DNA of 64,000 bases, from NCBI GenBank assembly GCA_013299105.1, contig JAAFJY010000010.1, positions 124,001 to 188,000 on the forward strand, read 5' to 3'. The translations under genes and the position numbers were made by a program. The notes under the pieces were generated by a model. The model saw only the letters and a program-made list of their open reading frames with translations, made no database searches and was not told the origin of the DNA. Source of the stretch: Chitinophagales bacterium (lineage in GTDB: Bacteria > Bacteroidota > Bacteroidia > Chitinophagales > Saprospiraceae). Of this stretch, positions 1 through 9,500 are shown in pieces (the first letter of the stretch is position 1; every line of letters begins with the position of its first letter).

Positions 1-39
1 TTGTGAATTTTGGGCAAGGTAAGCAGAGGGATGGATTTT

Positions 40-116
40 TTAATGGTTAGTTGTTAGTTGTTAATGGTTAGTTGTTAATGGTTAGTTGTTAATGGTTAGT
101 TGTTAATGGTTAGTTG
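40..116. repeat. 14-bp tandem repeat array
   Basis: The unit TTAATGGTTAGTTG occurs in perfect copies at 40-53, 61-74, 75-88, 89-102 and 103-116, with a 7-bp half unit (TTAGTTG) at 54-60. The array lies in non-coding DNA at the left edge. It is of the slippage-prone type; no function can be read from it. Confidence 0.9.
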
Positions 117-224
117 GGTCGCGATGGAAGATCAGCAATTTTCGCTTTGGGTGTAATCCATTGATTTTGTGTTTATTAAACCTGATGTTTTTGATTTTCG
201 TCTCAAAATAGAAAGAGCGCCGCT

Positions 225-349
225 CGTACAAGTTTCCGAACTTGTACGGCTATGTTTGCGTCTCTGACGCATGAAGGAGACTTGGCGACTTCTATGCAAT
301 GTTTTGATAGTCAATTTTTTATTAAATTTTTTTTTAAACGTCAGAGACG
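225..349. repeat. Nested inverted repeats in the 606-bp gene-free left end
   Basis: Two dyads sit close together. CGTACAAGTT (225-234) and AACTTGTACG (239-248) form a 10-bp stem with a 4-nt loop. CGTCTCTGACG (259-269) and CGTCAGAGACG (339-349) form perfect 11-bp arms around an A/T-rich core. The inner segment starts and ends with GCAT..GAAG / CTTC..ATGC-like arms. The 606 bp before the first gene holds this, the tandem array and a terminator; I found no convincing coding region there. A small palindromic mobile or structural repeat is the likeliest reading. Confidence 0.6.
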
Positions 350-543
350 TGTAAATAATGGTGCAAGTCTGGATGCTTTTACCACCGCACTGCTCTATTT
401 TCAATTTGGCACAGCCTCTTTGAGATATCAGCACTTGCTTTTAGTTTTAAAAAGCTGTGTTTTTTACTGTTCAAATTTTTGCCCTATCTTCACAAAGCTT
501 TATTTGTCAGCAAAATATGATCTAAAGCGGGAATTACTGCCAG

Positions 544-583
544 AAAAAAAGCTGAAGCAAGACATCCCTGCTCCAGCTTTTTT
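544..583 (-). terminator. Rho-independent terminator of the ThuA/GSDH gene
   Basis: Read on the minus strand, AAGCTGGAGCA pairs with TGCTTCAGCTT around a 9-nt loop (one mismatch), with A-runs before and a T-run after the stem. It lies about 25 bp past the stop codon of the gene ending at 607. Confidence 0.8.
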
Positions 584-606
584 AAATGCTGTAAACATCT
601 GGTTTC

Positions 607-3600
607 TTACTCCAGCACAAACGTGGTTCCCATGACCACCATCAGCGATTGCTCGGTAGACTTGGGATTAACAAAAACCAGGTAAACATCCTGCAAGGGC
701 TTGCCCGTACCACCAGCGGGCATCTTTATTGGGATGTTTAGCATATTGGGCGCGAAATTCATGGTTTCGGATGGTTCCAGCATCGTGGACTCGCCAAGCA
801 AGGTGCCTGTTGGGCTGCCCAGTCGGAGTTCAACCTTGCCGCCTACGGCATTCAATTGCGGTTTGGGAGCTGCCGCCATTACTTGTACGTTTTTTACCCC
901 GGTCAAATCAATTTGCTTCAAAGCAATGTATGCTCCTGACTTGGCTGGAATCGCCAGGTTGTTGCCCCCGAAAGCCATCTTGTTCACGCTTTCGTATTGG
1001 TCAAAACCGTGCATGTCCATCGCAGCGTTGCGCAGAATAATGGTTTTTTCAGTCCGCAAAGGAGGTAAGCCGGGTATACCCCGATCCTCGTAAGCTGCAC
1101 GCAAGATATAGACTCCTTTGCCCTTGTCACCCTGAGGCAGCTTTGCTTCATAAGCACCACTTGCAGGCAGGGGTTTGCTGGCAGGCTGGTTGCTGCCCAG
1201 GCTGAGGATGTATTTCACCATTTCGCCAGCATCGGCAGTCGTGAGTTGTGGGTGACCAGCCATTGCAGTTTCACCCCACACGCCACCGCCGCCTGCGATG
1301 ATCTTGTTGCTGAGGTATTCTATCGCATTTTTTTGGTCTTTGTAACGCTGGGCAACGTTGCGGTAGCTGGGGCCAATTGATTTTTTATCCACCCCATGAC
1401 AAGCCCGACAATCGCTGCCGTCGATCAGTTTTTTACCCGTTGCAAACATCGCGCTGGCATCTGCCGAACGGTGGCCTTGGGCGATGGCCACCTTGTCGAA
1501 ACCTTCAGCCAGGTAGTCGATGTTGACAGCCACCTCGTCGTTGGTGATGCCCTGACCCAGGCTGCCGTCTTCTTTGTCTTGTACGGCTACCGTGTAGTTG
1601 AGCGCCTTATTAGGTGTGAAAAAGCTCTTATTTTGATTGGGCAAGTCCATGCTGAGCGCAGGTGGTTCATTGCCAACTGCCACTTCCATTTGCTGGGTGT
1701 TGGTGCCTCCTCTGCCATCATCAACCGACAGTTGCACTTGATAAAGCCCTTTTTTGCGCAGGTTCAAGGCAAGCTCAGGGGTATTCACTACTTTTTTGAA
1801 GCCTACATCGTTGCTTACCGTCCAGGTGTATTTCAGGGCATCGCCATCGGCATCTGTGCTGCCTTTTGAGCTCACTTTGAGGTTGAAAGGGGCTGCCCCA
1901 CCTTCTTTTTCGGCCAGCATCTGAATTTGAGGCTTGCGATTGCCGCCATTGTATTCGATGCGAATCAGGCGGGCGTCGTCGTTGCCAGTAAACCACCCAG
2001 AGCCATATTCCAACATGTACAAATCGCCGTTTTTGGCAAACTCCATGTCCATTGGATTACTGAATTGGTAGCTGGGCATAAAGCGTTCCATTGACACATA
2101 ATTGCCCGCTTGGTCCATCGTTACGGCCATGATCCAGCCACGCATCCATTCGTAGATGAACAGCTTTTTGTCGTAATAACTAGGGAAAGCATGTTCTGCG
2201 CCTTTAAAATCATCGGTATAAAAAACCGGGCCAGCCATCGCGTTGCGGCCACCACTGCCTACCAACGGAAACTCCGGTGAAGCACCGTAAGGATACCAAA
2301 TGAAGGCTTTCTGGGCAGGTGGCAGCACTTTTTGCCCGGTGTTATTTGGTGAAGTGTTGCTTGGGGCTTGGGTATCCCACAATTCTAGGGACTTGCTGTT
2401 GACAAAATCGTACTTGATGTAAGCCTTGTTGTCGCCTACAAAATGTGGCCAGCCAAAGTTTCCTGCCTTGCGCGCCTGGCCTACTTCGTCGTGACCAGCG
2501 GGGCCGCGTTTTTCTTCGGGTTTGGCGGCATCGGGGCCTACCTCACCCCAATACACAAAGCCCGTTTTTTGATCCACAGCAATGCGGAATGGGTTGCGGT
2601 GGCCCATCGTGTAAATTTCAGGACGGGTCAAGGGCGTGCCTTGGGGAAACAAGTTGCCTTCAGGGATCGTGTAACTACCGTCGGGCTGGGGCTTGATGCG
2701 GATGATTTTTCCGCGCAAGTCGTTGGTGTTGGCCGAAGATTTTTGGGCATCCCAAGGCGCACGGCCCTCGCGTTCGTCGCTGGGGCTGTAACCATTGGAG
2801 CCGTGTGGATTGGTGTTGTCGCCAGTAGAAAGGTAGAGGTTGCCATTCTTGTCCCAAGCAATGGAGCCGCCCGTGTGGCAGCATTCTTCGCGCTGGGTGG
2901 GCACTTCCAGGATTACTTTTTTGGTGTTGAGCAACAATTCTTCCCCTTTCAATTCAAAACGTGCCAATACGTTCTTCGACGCTTCTGGGGTGGAGTAAAA
3001 CAAGTAAATCCAGTTGTTTTGGGCAAAATTAGGGTCTTTGCTCAAGCCCAATAGCCCATCTTCGGCTACTGATTCTTTGCCTTCGCGGTTCACGTATTTT
3101 GTGCTGACCGGGATGTTGGCAATGGTTTTCAGTTTTTTGGTTTGGGTATTGTACAGCCTCACCTCACCTTTGCGCTGGATAAACAAGATACGATCAGCAT
3201 CCAACAGGCATAGCTCCATTGGCTCGTCAAGTTTTTCGGCCAAAACTACTTTGGTGAAGCGATTTTCTTCGGGCTTGGCCTTGGAATAGTCCAGTGCCTT
3301 GGGTTGCTCGCCGCCAGCTGCGTACTGGATGCCCGCCCAAACGTGGTTGAGGAAAAGTGGCTCGGAGAAAGATTCATTGGTATGTCCCATCGCGGTGTAG
3401 AACGAGCGCCCGCCCTCAAAATCCTGGTACCAACTCATGGGATGGAAATCGGGGTTTTTGCCGCCCACATAGCTTTTTTCATCGATGGTGATGGCCACGT
3501 TGATGTTGGGGGAAATGTTTTTGAAACTGTAAAACTCGTCGGTCCTTTCGAATTCGTCAGGCATTCCCTGCGTAGCCCAGTGTTTTTTCAAAGCCAGGAT

Positions 3601-4047
3601 GAACTTGCCTTTTTGCACATTGCTGGGCGTCATGGGGTGGTCGAGGAAGTAGGCCCCTGCCAGGCGGCCATACCAAGGCCAGTCGTATTCGGTATCGGTA
3701 GCGGCATGGATACCCACGTAGCCTCCACCCGCCTGGATGTAACGCTCGAAGGCCTGCTGCTGGGCATCGTTCAGTACATCACCAGTAGTATTGAGGAACA
3801 TGACCGCGTTGAATTTTTTCAAATTCTCTTCGTTGAACTGCGTTGCATCTTCGGTAAAACTGACCGTAAAACCTTTGTCTTTGGCCATACTGGCAAAAGC
3901 GGTTTTGCCCGCATTGATTGATTCGTGACGGAATCCAGCGGTTTTGCTGAAGATGAGTAGGTTGATTTTGCTTTGTGCCGTAGCATTTGCCAACAGCAAA
4001 AAGAAAACCAAAGTAAAACTAAAAAAATGGACTTTGTTGAGTTTCAT
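607..4047 (-). CDS. Secreted ThuA / glucose-sorbosone dehydrogenase / PKD / cytochrome c fusion protein
   Basis: 1146 aa from the ATG at 4047, chosen because it opens directly with a signal peptide (MKLNKVHFFSF, ending in ATAQ); an upstream in-frame ATG at 4074 would add nine residues. In order: a ThuA-like glutamine-amidotransferase-fold domain (about 27-250, with GIHAATDTEYDWPWYG); a PQQ-type glucose/sorbosone dehydrogenase six-blade propeller (about 275-690, with TGDNTNPHGSNG and LRGKIIRI); a PKD domain (about 720-800); a class I cytochrome c with heme motif C880-R-A-C-H884 and a downstream Met-rich loop; and a C-terminal beta-rich domain resembling CBM6. This composite is common in Bacteroidota and is thought to oxidise sugars outside the cytoplasm, passing electrons to the built-in heme. 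The substrate is unknown. The gene is monocistronic, with its own terminator, and is divergent from a Nudix-type regulator. Confidence 0.9.
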   Translation of the reverse strand: MKLNKVHFFSFTLVFFLLLANATAQSKINLLIFSKTAGFRHESINAGKTAFASMAKDKGFTVSFTEDATQFNEENLKKFNAVMFLNTTGDVLNDAQQQAFERYIQAGGGYVGIHAATDTEYDWPWYGRLAGAYFLDHPMTPSNVQKGKFILALKKHWATQGMPDEFERTDEFYSFKNISPNINVAITIDEKSYVGGKNPDFHPMSWYQDFEGGRSFYTAMGHTNESFSEPLFLNHVWAGIQYAAGGEQPKALDYSKAKPEENRFTKVVLAEKLDEPMELCLLDADRILFIQRKGEVRLYNTQTKKLKTIANIPVSTKYVNREGKESVAEDGLLGLSKDPNFAQNNWIYLFYSTPEASKNVLARFELKGEELLLNTKKVILEVPTQREECCHTGGSIAWDKNGNLYLSTGDNTNPHGSNGYSPSDEREGRAPWDAQKSSANTNDLRGKIIRIKPQPDGSYTIPEGNLFPQGTPLTRPEIYTMGHRNPFRIAVDQKTGFVYWGEVGPDAAKPEEKRGPAGHDEVGQARKAGNFGWPHFVGDNKAYIKYDFVNSKSLELWDTQAPSNTSPNNTGQKVLPPAQKAFIWYPYGASPEFPLVGSGGRNAMAGPVFYTDDFKGAEHAFPSYYDKKLFIYEWMRGWIMAVTMDQAGNYVSMERFMPSYQFSNPMDMEFAKNGDLYMLEYGSGWFTGNDDARLIRIEYNGGNRKPQIQMLAEKEGGAAPFNLKVSSKGSTDADGDALKYTWTVSNDVGFKKVVNTPELALNLRKKGLYQVQLSVDDGRGGTNTQQMEVAVGNEPPALSMDLPNQNKSFFTPNKALNYTVAVQDKEDGSLGQGITNDEVAVNIDYLAEGFDKVAIAQGHRSADASAMFATGKKLIDGSDCRACHGVDKKSIGPSYRNVAQRYKDQKNAIEYLSNKIIAGGGGVWGETAMAGHPQLTTADAGEMVKYILSLGSNQPASKPLPASGAYEAKLPQGDKGKGVYILRAAYEDRGIPGLPPLRTEKTIILRNAAMDMHGFDQYESVNKMAFGGNNLAIPAKSGAYIALKQIDLTGVKNVQVMAAAPKPQLNAVGGKVELRLGSPTGTLLGESTMLEPSETMNFAPNMLNIPIKMPAGGTGKPLQDVYLVFVNPKSTEQSLMVVMGTTFVLE

Positions 4048-4099
4048 GATAGCCGAGTTTTGTACTCTGACCACGAAGGTAAAGGTAAATTCGATTTAT

Positions 4100-4116
4100 T
4101 GTCTAAATAATAGACA
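4100..4116. promoter_or_regulatory. Dyad TGTCTA-N5-TAGACA in the divergent intergenic region
   Basis: Perfect 6-bp arms TGTCTA (4100-4105) and TAGACA (4111-4116) flank AATAA. The dyad is 53 bp upstream of the ThuA/GSDH start and 120 bp upstream of the Nudix regulator. Position and symmetry suit an operator for that regulator; binding is inference. Confidence 0.35.
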
Positions 4117-4235
4117 TTAAGTCGTTTTTTTGCGATAAAAAGCAGTATTTTGTGGGAATTTGCACCAGAGGGCTACTGATTAAATAAAGCGAGCGCCTGA
4201 TTCACCACCCTAAAAACCTAGAAACAACTAACCCA

Positions 4236-4967
4236 ATGGAATTTGCTAATCAAAACTTAATCCCTCAACTGTCCATCGACTGCGTTATTTTCGGCTACCA
4301 AGAGTGTAAACTAAAAGTATTGGGTACAAAGTTGATTTTTAGTGATGGGCTTTGGGCAATGCCAGGGGGTTTTATCCACCAAGATGAGGGAATAGATACT
4401 GCCGCTAAACGCATTTTGGAAGAAAGGACAGGACTGACCAACATCTACTTGCAGCAATTTAAGGTCTTTGGCGAAGCTGGGCGCAGCCAAGCCAATTACT
4501 TGGGTTCAAACAGTATGCTTGAATCGGCGGCGATCAGAAAAATGGGGCTCAATGAAGCTGATCTAGCCTGGATCAGCTCAAGGTTTGTCTCCATCTGCTA
4601 CTACGCCCTGGTTGATATCAACAAAGTAAAGCCACGCACTTCTTACATGGATGCGGCGATTAACTGGTTGGATATTAATCAGCTTCCAAAGATGATCCTG
4701 GACCACGCTGAAATGGTACCCGCTGCCCTTGAGGCTTTGAGACAAAACCTGGACCAAAAACTCATCGCCTACGAACTTTTACCCGAAACCTTCACCATGC
4801 GCGAGTTACAGGAGTTGTATGAAGCGATTTTTGAAAAAGACTTTCCCCGCAACAATTTCCAAAAAAAGATCCTGGACCTGAACGTATTGGAACGCCTGGA
4901 AAAAAAATTCACGGGCGCGGCCAACAAAGCGCCTTATTTGTATCGGTTTAAGCGGCTGCTTAGTTGA
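4236..4967 (+). CDS. Nudix-domain transcriptional regulator (NrtR/AraR-like) with degenerate Nudix box
   Basis: 243 aa. The N-terminal ~150 residues form a Nudix fold and the C-terminal ~75 a winged helix (around ETFTMRELQELYEAIF and the following basic stretch), the layout of the NrtR family. In Bacteroidota, members of this family regulate sugar genes; AraR of B. thetaiotaomicron is the known example. The 23-residue Nudix box (G45-L67) fits exactly in spacing, but the two expected Glu at box positions 16 and 20 are I60 and R64. Catalysis is therefore probably lost and the domain likely senses a ligand. The gene is divergent from the ThuA/sugar dehydrogenase gene, its likeliest target; an arabinofuranosidase gene lies 29 kb away. 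The stop codon TGA (4965-4967) lies inside the first GTTGAAA unit of a downstream repeat array. Confidence 0.85.
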   Translation: MEFANQNLIPQLSIDCVIFGYQECKLKVLGTKLIFSDGLWAMPGGFIHQDEGIDTAAKRILEERTGLTNIYLQQFKVFGEAGRSQANYLGSNSMLESAAIRKMGLNEADLAWISSRFVSICYYALVDINKVKPRTSYMDAAINWLDINQLPKMILDHAEMVPAALEALRQNLDQKLIAYELLPETFTMRELQELYEAIFEKDFPRNNFQKKILDLNVLERLEKKFTGAANKAPYLYRFKRLLS

Positions 4968-5150
4968 AATGTTGAAGGGTTGAAATGTTGAAGAGAAGGG
5001 GCTAATCCAACGTGAGTTCTGGGTTTTTGAGGTTTATTTTTTTTAACATACGATAGACAATATACGACATACGACATATGGTTTGGGGGCTCGCTGGCAA
5101 GTTATGAGGTACTTTTGGCATTCGTTTGCACGGTTTAAGCGTTTTGAAAT
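4963..5150 (+). repeat. Composite intergenic repeat, copy 1 (GTTGAAR array + TACGAC array + conserved 52-bp block)
   Basis: In order: a GTTGAAR array (4963-4994) overlapping the stop codon of the Nudix gene; a GGGGCTA-containing spacer; TACGACA-type short repeats (about 5047-5079); GGGGGCTCGCTGGCAA (5085-5100); a 23-nt spacer; and GTTTGCACGGTTT (5124-5136). The same parts occur in the same order on the minus strand at 53985-54180, with the last two blocks identical and the same 23-nt spacing. Confidence 0.8.
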
Positions 5151-5210
5151 TTAAAATTTACGGTCCTTAGCACTTTCCCCTCACAATTGACTGAATACCA
5201 ATGAATTTAA

Positions 5211-5393
5211 TCCAGAACTCAGGGTGAACGAATGAAAATAAGTGCAATGTATAAATCATTGATAAAATCGTCAAGCACACTTTTTGAATGTTCAGCAGCT
5301 GGAATTTTCATCGAAAATTTATCAGATCACTAACATTTTGCAGTGCATTACGCATTATGAAAATATTCTTTCGTTCACCCTGTCCAGAACTCA
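5211..5393. mobile_element. MITE-like element with 11-bp terminal inverted repeats and flanking direct repeats
   Basis: GGGTGAACGAA (5222-5232) and TTCGTTCACCC (5370-5380) are perfect inverted ends. TCCAGAACTCA occurs as a direct repeat immediately left (5211-5221) and, after two bases, right (5383-5393), as expected of a target-site duplication. The 137-bp interior is A/T-rich and has no plausible gene. A reversed partial copy of the flank (AACGTGAGTTCTGG) occurs at 5010-5023. It sits between the Nudix gene and an exported propeller protein. Confidence 0.6.
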
Positions 5394-5395
5394 CG

Positions 5396-6298
5396 TTAAT
5401 CCAGATTGATTTTCTGGGTTGTGTTAGGCGTTTTTAGTTTTACTTGCCTGGCTTTTTGTCTCAAAATCACGGTGCGTTCGGTGGCAATCAGCACCCTTTT
5501 TTCATTCACAAAACCAATGGATTCGTATTGGGTGGGAATCACTGGAAATTTGCCTACTTTTTGCCTTTGCAAAGTACCCTTGAAAAAATCACTACCTTGA
5601 AAATCGCGAAAAGTCCAAATGCTGGTACGGATTTTGGGCAATTTGCCGAAAAAAGTCATGCGAAAAAAATAGGAAAGCAGGACCAACGTCTGCCCGTCGG
5701 CGCTAATCGCGGCCCCAGTTGCTACGCGTTTTGGCAATAAAATGCTGTCGCGCAAGATGGCCACATGTTCACCTGCTTTGGCGGGTACGATGTAGTGTTT
5801 GCAGTAATAATTGCCTTTTTGCAGGCGGTTTTTGGAAAAAATGTGCAAAGAATCGCGGTGCCAGATCATGGCTTCAGCGTCAAAATTCCAGGAAGGCAGG
5901 GCAGGGGGGAAGGCCATTTGATCGGGATAGCGAAACAGGATCGAATCCAGGCTTTTACTCACGGGATGGTAGCGGTAGATGCGCAAATCAGTGCGGCGAT
6001 TGAGGTTGTTGCCAAAGTCGCCGATGTAGAGATTTCCACTTGGGTCGGCGCTGAGGTCTTCCCAGTCGCGGTTTTGTATAGGCAGGTTTTCGCGTCGCAC
6101 GATGCGCCCTTTGCGGTCGGTGCAGTACAGCCGTGGGCGTGAGCCGCCATCGTTGAGCCACCAGATGCTGTCGGGGCTGGCAATGGACATACCCGATACT
6201 TCTACCAGTTCTTCGCCTAGCTTGAAGCGTTTTTTTTGGGCGAGCATCAAATTGGGCAGGCAGCAACAGCAGGTGAAAAGAATCAGTAAAATTCTCAT
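5396..6298 (-). CDS. Exported propeller-like protein of unknown function
   Basis: 300 aa from the ATG at 6298, which opens a signal peptide (MRILLILFTCCCCLPNLMLAQ); a start 24 bp upstream is also open. The mature protein has short repeated beta motifs of the kind seen in NHL/SMP-30-like propellers, including DWEDLSADPSGNLYIGDFGN and YESIGFVNEKRVLIATE. This pattern recurs in Bacteroidota hypothetical proteins that I cannot tie to a reaction. No membrane segment beyond the signal and no sorting domain is visible, so it is probably periplasmic. It appears to stand alone, with a 71-bp palindrome upstream and a MITE-like element downstream. Confidence 0.75.
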   Translation of the reverse strand: MRILLILFTCCCCLPNLMLAQKKRFKLGEELVEVSGMSIASPDSIWWLNDGGSRPRLYCTDRKGRIVRRENLPIQNRDWEDLSADPSGNLYIGDFGNNLNRRTDLRIYRYHPVSKSLDSILFRYPDQMAFPPALPSWNFDAEAMIWHRDSLHIFSKNRLQKGNYYCKHYIVPAKAGEHVAILRDSILLPKRVATGAAISADGQTLVLLSYFFRMTFFGKLPKIRTSIWTFRDFQGSDFFKGTLQRQKVGKFPVIPTQYESIGFVNEKRVLIATERTVILRQKARQVKLKTPNTTQKINLD

Positions 6299-6344
6299 GG
6301 TCAATAGAAGTGGTTTTGGCAAGCAAAATTAAGGTATGGGAGCT

Positions 6345-6415
6345 CAAAAAAATGATGTTTCATACCACTACAGTCAGGTTTAACCTGGCAATAGTGATAT
6401 AAAACATCATTTTTT
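6345..6415. repeat. 71-bp near-perfect palindrome
   Basis: Outer arms AAAAAAATGATGTTT and AAAACATCATTTTTT, middle arms CACTA/TAGTG and inner arms AGGTT/AACCT form one long interrupted hairpin. It lies 47 bp upstream of the start at 6298, between that gene and the terminator of the adhesin gene. It could be a bidirectional terminator, a 5'-UTR structure or a REP-like repeat. Confidence 0.7.
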
Positions 6416-6462
6416 GCATACAGTTTGGTCTTGAATTTGCCCCAATCACGTGTACCTCCTAA

Positions 6463-6503
6463 AATAAAAAAAGCGCAGAAGCCAGCCACCCAGCTTCTGC
6501 GCC
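6463..6503 (-). terminator. Rho-independent terminator of the 1465-aa adhesin gene
   Basis: On the minus strand GCGCAGAAGC pairs perfectly with GCTTCTGCGC around a 10-nt loop and is followed by a T-rich tract. It starts 27 bp after the stop codon at 6530. Confidence 0.9.
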
Positions 6504-6529
6504 AATTATACGCTAATAACTACGTAATT

Positions 6530-9500
6530 CTAGTTCGTCAACACCAGTTTTTGGGTGGCCACTTTATCGCCCTGCCTTAGGGTGAGGAAATAGATTCCAC
6601 TCGCGGGCAAGTCACTGCGGTTGATGGTCAATTGGTTGTAACCCGCTGCAAACTTATCGTCAATGCGGCGCACCAAACGGCCAGTGATGTCGTGTAGCTC
6701 GATCACCGTTTCGTTGCCAGTAGGTAGCCAGAAGCCTACAATCGTTTCATTGTTAAAAGGATTGGGCACGTTTTGTTCGAGTTTGAACAAGTGGGGCGTC
6801 TGAATCGGGTTGCTAGAGAACTCCATGTTCACTGGCCCGCTGCGGTCTCTACGGTCGTATGCTTCAGGCTTGAGCAGACGTGGGTTCAAGTTCAGGAGCT
6901 GACTCAATTTACCATTTTGCTTGGCACGGAACACCAAGGTAAACAACTTGCCAGGAGTATTGGAAGTGTATGGCTTCAAGTCCTCCAACCACAAGGCGGT
7001 GATGCTGCCTTCTTTTTTGAAGTGGCTGTAATTGTCCACACCAGCCAGGGCTGGTTTGATTTCAAGCATTTCCAAAGCAGCCTGGTTGTAATCCAGGGCA
7101 AACTGGAAGCCGCCAAACTTGGCCAGATTCGTAGCCATCACCGGGATTTCGTAGCGCAGGCCTGGCTCCAGCTCGATGTTGCGGAAACTGAGTTTCAAAG
7201 CTTCCCCTTCCGAGCGAATTTCAGGTGCATCCAGGCCAATGCTGATACTCTGGTTGATGTCGCCGACTTTGACACCCGTAAAATTGGCTTTTTCACTGTG
7301 GTCAAGCTTGGCCATGCCTACCGTTTCCGGGAAGTCAGGCGACCAGGGCGTGAGCGGTTGTGGAAACTTGTAAGCTTGGTCCACGAAGCGCCAGCTCTTG
7401 GTTCCGACCCCAAAATCAGGGTTTACCCCTAAGATAAGGGAACGGATTTTTACCAAATCAGCAATGGTGATTGACTTGCTCCCATCTACGTCGCTGGCGA
7501 TCAATTGGTAAGGATTGGTGATTGGAACGGTGTTGAGCAAGTGACGGTTCAGCACGATCATGTCCAGGGTATTCACCCCTTCCAGGAAGTCTTTGTTCAT
7601 GTCGGGCGTTACGGTGTAGTCTTTGCCCGTAGTCAGTTTATTGAAACTAAAGGTACCATCCTGCCCGCTGCTATTATCCATCGTGGCTCCGCCCGTGAGT
7701 TTCACCGACACCCCTTTCATCATTTGGTTTTTGGCCGTTGCCACATAACCCGTGATGTTGATGTCGCCGCCGCCCACGTTGGCAGGGCAGATTTTTTGGT
7801 TGTCCGTCACCGAGATGAAGGTGCGGCAAAAGTCGTGGTTTCCGAGTTCGTCCCAGGCGTGGAGTTCTACTTGCACTTGTTTGTCTTTGTCCTTGCAGTC
7901 GAGCACGATGCTGGTTTGGCTCACGTTGGGGGTCGCACCCACCCGGTTCACCGAGTACTTGGTGATGCGCTTGAGGCCCTGGGCATTGGCTTCGCCCTGG
8001 CCGTTGCAATCAAAAATTGGGCTGGCTACAAAATCGTTAGCCCATACCGTCACGGCAGGGTCGCCGCCCTGCACAGGCATCAGCGCCGAAGAAAGGCCGT
8101 TGATGCAAATGGGAGCGGGGGCTTTTTGGTCTTTAACTTCAAATGGAATGCGCGTCGGTACGCTCAACTCTCCACAACCATCTCGCACTACCACGATCAA
8201 GTCGTGTTTGCCTTGTGGCAAGTCTTTGACTGAGATAGTGAAAGCGCCCGAGGAATTGCTTTGCACACTCCAGCGGGGGCTGGAGAAGCGGATGTAGGCT
8301 GATTCGCGGTTGGCGCGGAAGGGATCAATGACCAATTGAGTGGTTTCGAGTTCGATTTTGGCAGAGCAGTTGTCCGTAGCCTGGAAAGCGATGCCAATGT
8401 CGGCCAAGCAATCGTTGGCCCTTGCTGCAAAAGGCGAGGGAGCCGTAAAAGTGATCTTGGGCCTTTCGCTGTCGTACACCTTCAAAATCTGGGTGTATTG
8501 GAACACATGTCGATACGCATCAAACTGCGTACACTTGGGAATGCTGTTGATTACATCGTCGGCATTGTTGAAAATACGGTCCTTGGAGATGGCATAGCGC
8601 GAGTTGTCGCGTACCAAAACGTAGATCGGTTTTTTGCCAAAATCGCCAAACTTGCGGTCGATCACGATTGGTTGCAGCATGGGGTCACCACACTTGTCAG
8701 TAAATTCGCACCAGTTGATCACAGTGTAAGTGCGGTAGATTTTGTAGCACTCGTTGTCGCTTGATTCGTAGCGCTTGTCGGTCACGTTTACCGCCAATAC
8801 ATCACAACCGAGGTTGAAAGTCTTGATCGAATCGGCGGCCAGGGTTTTGCAATTGGCATTGGTATCGCGGGGGAAACAAATGTCGAACTGGCGCACAGGC
8901 GTCACGGTGATCAGTTGCTCACAAGTGGTATTCACCGTGCCCTTGGTGGTTTGGCGGCTGATGGTCCAGATGCGTTTGATCGTGCCTTTTCCACACTTGC
9001 TATTGTCCACAAAGGAATATTGAATGTTCGGATTGGCGCAGTCGTTGCCGCCCGTGATGGTGACGTCGCCATACGCTTTGCCTGAAGCCACGCGGTCGGG
9101 CAGGGTGCCAAGGCTTTTGTCAAAACAAGAAATGGTGATGTCGTCTGGAGCGTCGCAAGTAGGCTCGGTTTTGTCCTCTACCTGGATGCCCGTCCAGCAA
9201 TAGTTGCGGTTGCCAGAGTAATCTTCTCCCCAGAGTTCCACGCTCACGGGCTTGGCGAGGTCGCAGCAGAACACTTCGATGAAATCAGCCAGGGGGGTCA
9301 TTTTTTTGCCATTCACGGTTTCAAAACCATCGTCTTCATTGAGTACTTTGTCGCCATTGAGGTCATAGCCTGCGGTCAGGAAATTGCTTTCACACTCCTT
9401 GGGCACTTCTCTGCGCACGCGGATCCACTTGAGTTGGCAGTTGTCCCAGCTGCCTTCGTCCACGTCTTTGGCTTCAACTTTGCCATAACCCGTTTGAAAA

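Noticed and set aside
40-116. CRISPR array
   Set aside because: 14-bp units joined without spacers; a simple tandem repeat.
252-635. 127-codon open frame at the left end
   Set aside because: Runs through inverted repeats and a terminator and overlaps the end of the ThuA/GSDH gene; Phe- and Leu-rich chance text.
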